From NCBI GenBank assembly GCA_005778315.1, contig SXOW01000187.1, positions 1-6,742 on the forward strand: 6,742 bases of DNA. Direction: 5' to 3'. Both the position numbers and the translations under genes were made by a program. Positions 5,797 to 6,742 of the stretch are shown piece after piece. The notes under the pieces are model-generated. The model ran no database searches. It was not told the DNA's origin and worked only from the letters and a program-made list of their open reading frames with translations. Origin of the DNA: Acidobacteriota bacterium (GTDB taxonomy: Bacteria; Acidobacteriota; Vicinamibacteria; Vicinamibacterales; UBA8438). Position 1 is the stretch's first letter. Each line of letters begins with the position of its first letter.

Positions 5797-6666
5797 ATGA
5801 TGAATGCGGACTCGATGCATGTTGGTGTGACTGCCTGGTTACGGCTTGGGCGCGGCCTGGCGGTCTGTGTGGTCGCGCTCGGCGCCCTGTGTGCGTCGAC
5901 GTCGGCCCACGCCCAGGCGCCGACTCGACTGAACAAGGTCATCGACGCGATCGAAAACGGACAGGCGGCCGTGGCGAACGTGCACTGGCGCTTCGTTGAC
6001 ATGGAACACTCGCCGTTTTCGGGTGAGCTGGTGCAGTCGGTGCTCGCCGAGATGGACAAGGACCGCGACCCCGATGGCCGCATGCGTCTCGCTCCGCTGG
6101 TGCGGATTCCGCAGGAAGGTGACGAGGACTTCAAATGGGCCGTGAAACAGGTGCTGGACATCGGTGGGTACGGCGTGATTCTGCCTCACGTGGACACCAA
6201 GGAGGAGGCGGTCCGTTTTGTCCGGTCGATGCGCTATCCGCCGCAGAAGAGTTCATCGGCGCCGGCCGAACCGCGTGGTGAACGTGGGTGGGGGCCCGGT
6301 GGCGCGATGCGGCTCTGGGGGATGGGGGGTGCGGAGTATGCCGCCAAGGCGGATGTCTGGCCGCTCAATCCCGACGGGGAGTTGTTCGCGGTGGCGATGA
6401 TCGAGTCACAGGAGGCGGTCGACAATATCCACGAGATTCTCGAAGCCCCCATCAGCGCCATCATGGTCATTCCGGGCGACATGGCGATGGATCTCGGACT
6501 GGGTCCGAACCCTTCCGAACGGAACCATCCCGAAGTCGACGCCAACTTCGACACCGTGCTCAAGGCGTGCCAGGCGCAAACCCGGGTGATCTGTGGAGCC
6601 GGGGACGGCCGGGTCCGGACCGAACAGCGGCTCGCAGAAGGCTGGATGTTCTTCTTGCCGCTGTGA
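5797..6666 (+). CDS. Exported HpcH/HpaI-family (class II pyruvate-type) aldolase
   Basis: This 289-residue protein has a Sec-type signal peptide: Arg16/Arg19, a hydrophobic core about 20-32, and a likely cleavage AHA|QA after residue 39. It is followed by a HpcH/HpaI aldolase/citrate lyase barrel. By analogy with HpaI, the expected residues are all readable: catalytic His71 in VDMEHSPF (67-74), Arg103 in PLVRIP (100-105), metal-binding Glu203 in AMIESQEAVDN (200-210) and Asp228 in IPGDMAMDLGLG (225-236). VRSMRYPP (142-149) is also family-typical. Such enzymes cleave or form 4-hydroxy-2-oxoacids with a divalent metal. ATG 5797 is supported by AGGGAGAGG (5783-5791) just upstream. A Ser/Pro/Arg/Gly-rich stretch (about 150-168) appears longer than the HpaI loop at this place. 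It probably acts in the periplasm, which is unusual for this family; the substrate is unknown. Confidence 0.83.
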   Translation: MMNADSMHVGVTAWLRLGRGLAVCVVALGALCASTSAHAQAPTRLNKVIDAIENGQAAVANVHWRFVDMEHSPFSGELVQSVLAEMDKDRDPDGRMRLAPLVRIPQEGDEDFKWAVKQVLDIGGYGVILPHVDTKEEAVRFVRSMRYPPQKSSSAPAEPRGERGWGPGGAMRLWGMGGAEYAAKADVWPLNPDGELFAVAMIESQEAVDNIHEILEAPISAIMVIPGDMAMDLGLGPNPSERNHPEVDANFDTVLKACQAQTRVICGAGDGRVRTEQRLAEGWMFFLPL

Positions 6667-6672
6667 CGACAG

Positions 6673-6742
6673 CTAGCCTCCGAACTTTGCTTTCGCCTCC
6701 CGGCGCCGGGCGTGCAGAATCGGCTCGGTGTAGCCATTCGGC
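6673..6742 (-). CDS. glcB: Malate synthase G-like C-terminus (partial)
   Basis: On the reverse strand the frame ending at TAG (6675-6673) reads PNGYTEPILHARRREAKAKF plus GG, 22 residues. NGYTEPILH followed by a basic tail is the characteristic end of malate synthase G, which condenses glyoxylate with acetyl-CoA to malate. The rest of the gene lies to the right of the window. It converges on the aldolase gene with a gap of only 6 bases and no room for a separate terminator. A 12-base palindrome, CCCGGCGCCGGG, sits inside this coding end. The call rests on a short peptide that I recognise from memory, so the family is likely but not proven. Confidence 0.7.
   Translation of the reverse strand, partial: PNGYTEPILHARRREAKAKFGG

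Noticed and set aside
6697..6712. Palindrome CCCGGCGCCGGG as a terminator between the aldolase and the malate synthase-like gene.
   Set aside because: It lies within the reading frame of the - strand gene, has no loop and has no T tract.

Overview
The window is GC-rich bacterial DNA with tightly packed genes. It carries part of an aromatic-acid catabolic locus followed by accessory central-carbon genes. Several things suggest a Gram-negative environmental bacterium, proteobacterial or acidobacterial in style: strong G/C bias at third codon positions, a beta-ketoadipate operon, a Sec-type signal peptide on an aldolase, and a malate synthase G-type C-terminus. The sequence does not fix the lineage. 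I see no rRNA, tRNA, CRISPR array, insertion sequence or phage gene.

Bases 1-2838 are the downstream part of a protocatechuate operon on the + strand, ordered pcaH (last 40 codons only), pcaG, pcaB, pcaD. PcaHG opens the ring of protocatechuate between the two hydroxyls. PcaB lactonises the resulting 3-carboxymuconate. PcaD hydrolyses 3-oxoadipate enol-lactone to 3-oxoadipate. The intermediate decarboxylation step (PcaC) is neither fused to PcaD nor located downstream, because the next gene is convergent. pcaB and pcaD overlap by 4 bases (GTGA), and the other gaps are 7 and 39 bases, so this is one transcription unit.

Bases 2901-4109 (- strand) encode a 402-residue protein that reads as two OsmC-like domains in tandem. 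By-eye alignment puts serine at both cysteine positions of the N-terminal copy, while the C-terminal copy keeps its cysteines. The gene is divergent from a DASS/SLC13-type anion transporter (4190-5632, +), across an 80-base gap holding an inverted repeat. The transporter keeps the family scaffold but lacks recognisable SNT signatures.

Bases 5633-5796 hold a hairpin (possible terminator), a weak promoter candidate, an inverted repeat and a possible 23-codon leader ORF. They precede a HpcH/HpaI-family aldolase (5797-6666, +) that has both a signal peptide and the expected catalytic residues, so it appears to be an exported aldolase. The last 70 bases contain the C-terminus of a convergent malate synthase G-like gene on the - strand.

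A plausible reading, which is inference, is a locus for aromatic and carboxylic acid use: ring cleavage to 3-oxoadipate, a thiol-based (OsmC-like) protective or accessory enzyme, uptake of di- or oxo-acids, and a periplasmic aldolase. The points most worth a second look are the asymmetric OsmC tandem, the exported aldolase and the DASS protein with altered substrate/sodium motifs.
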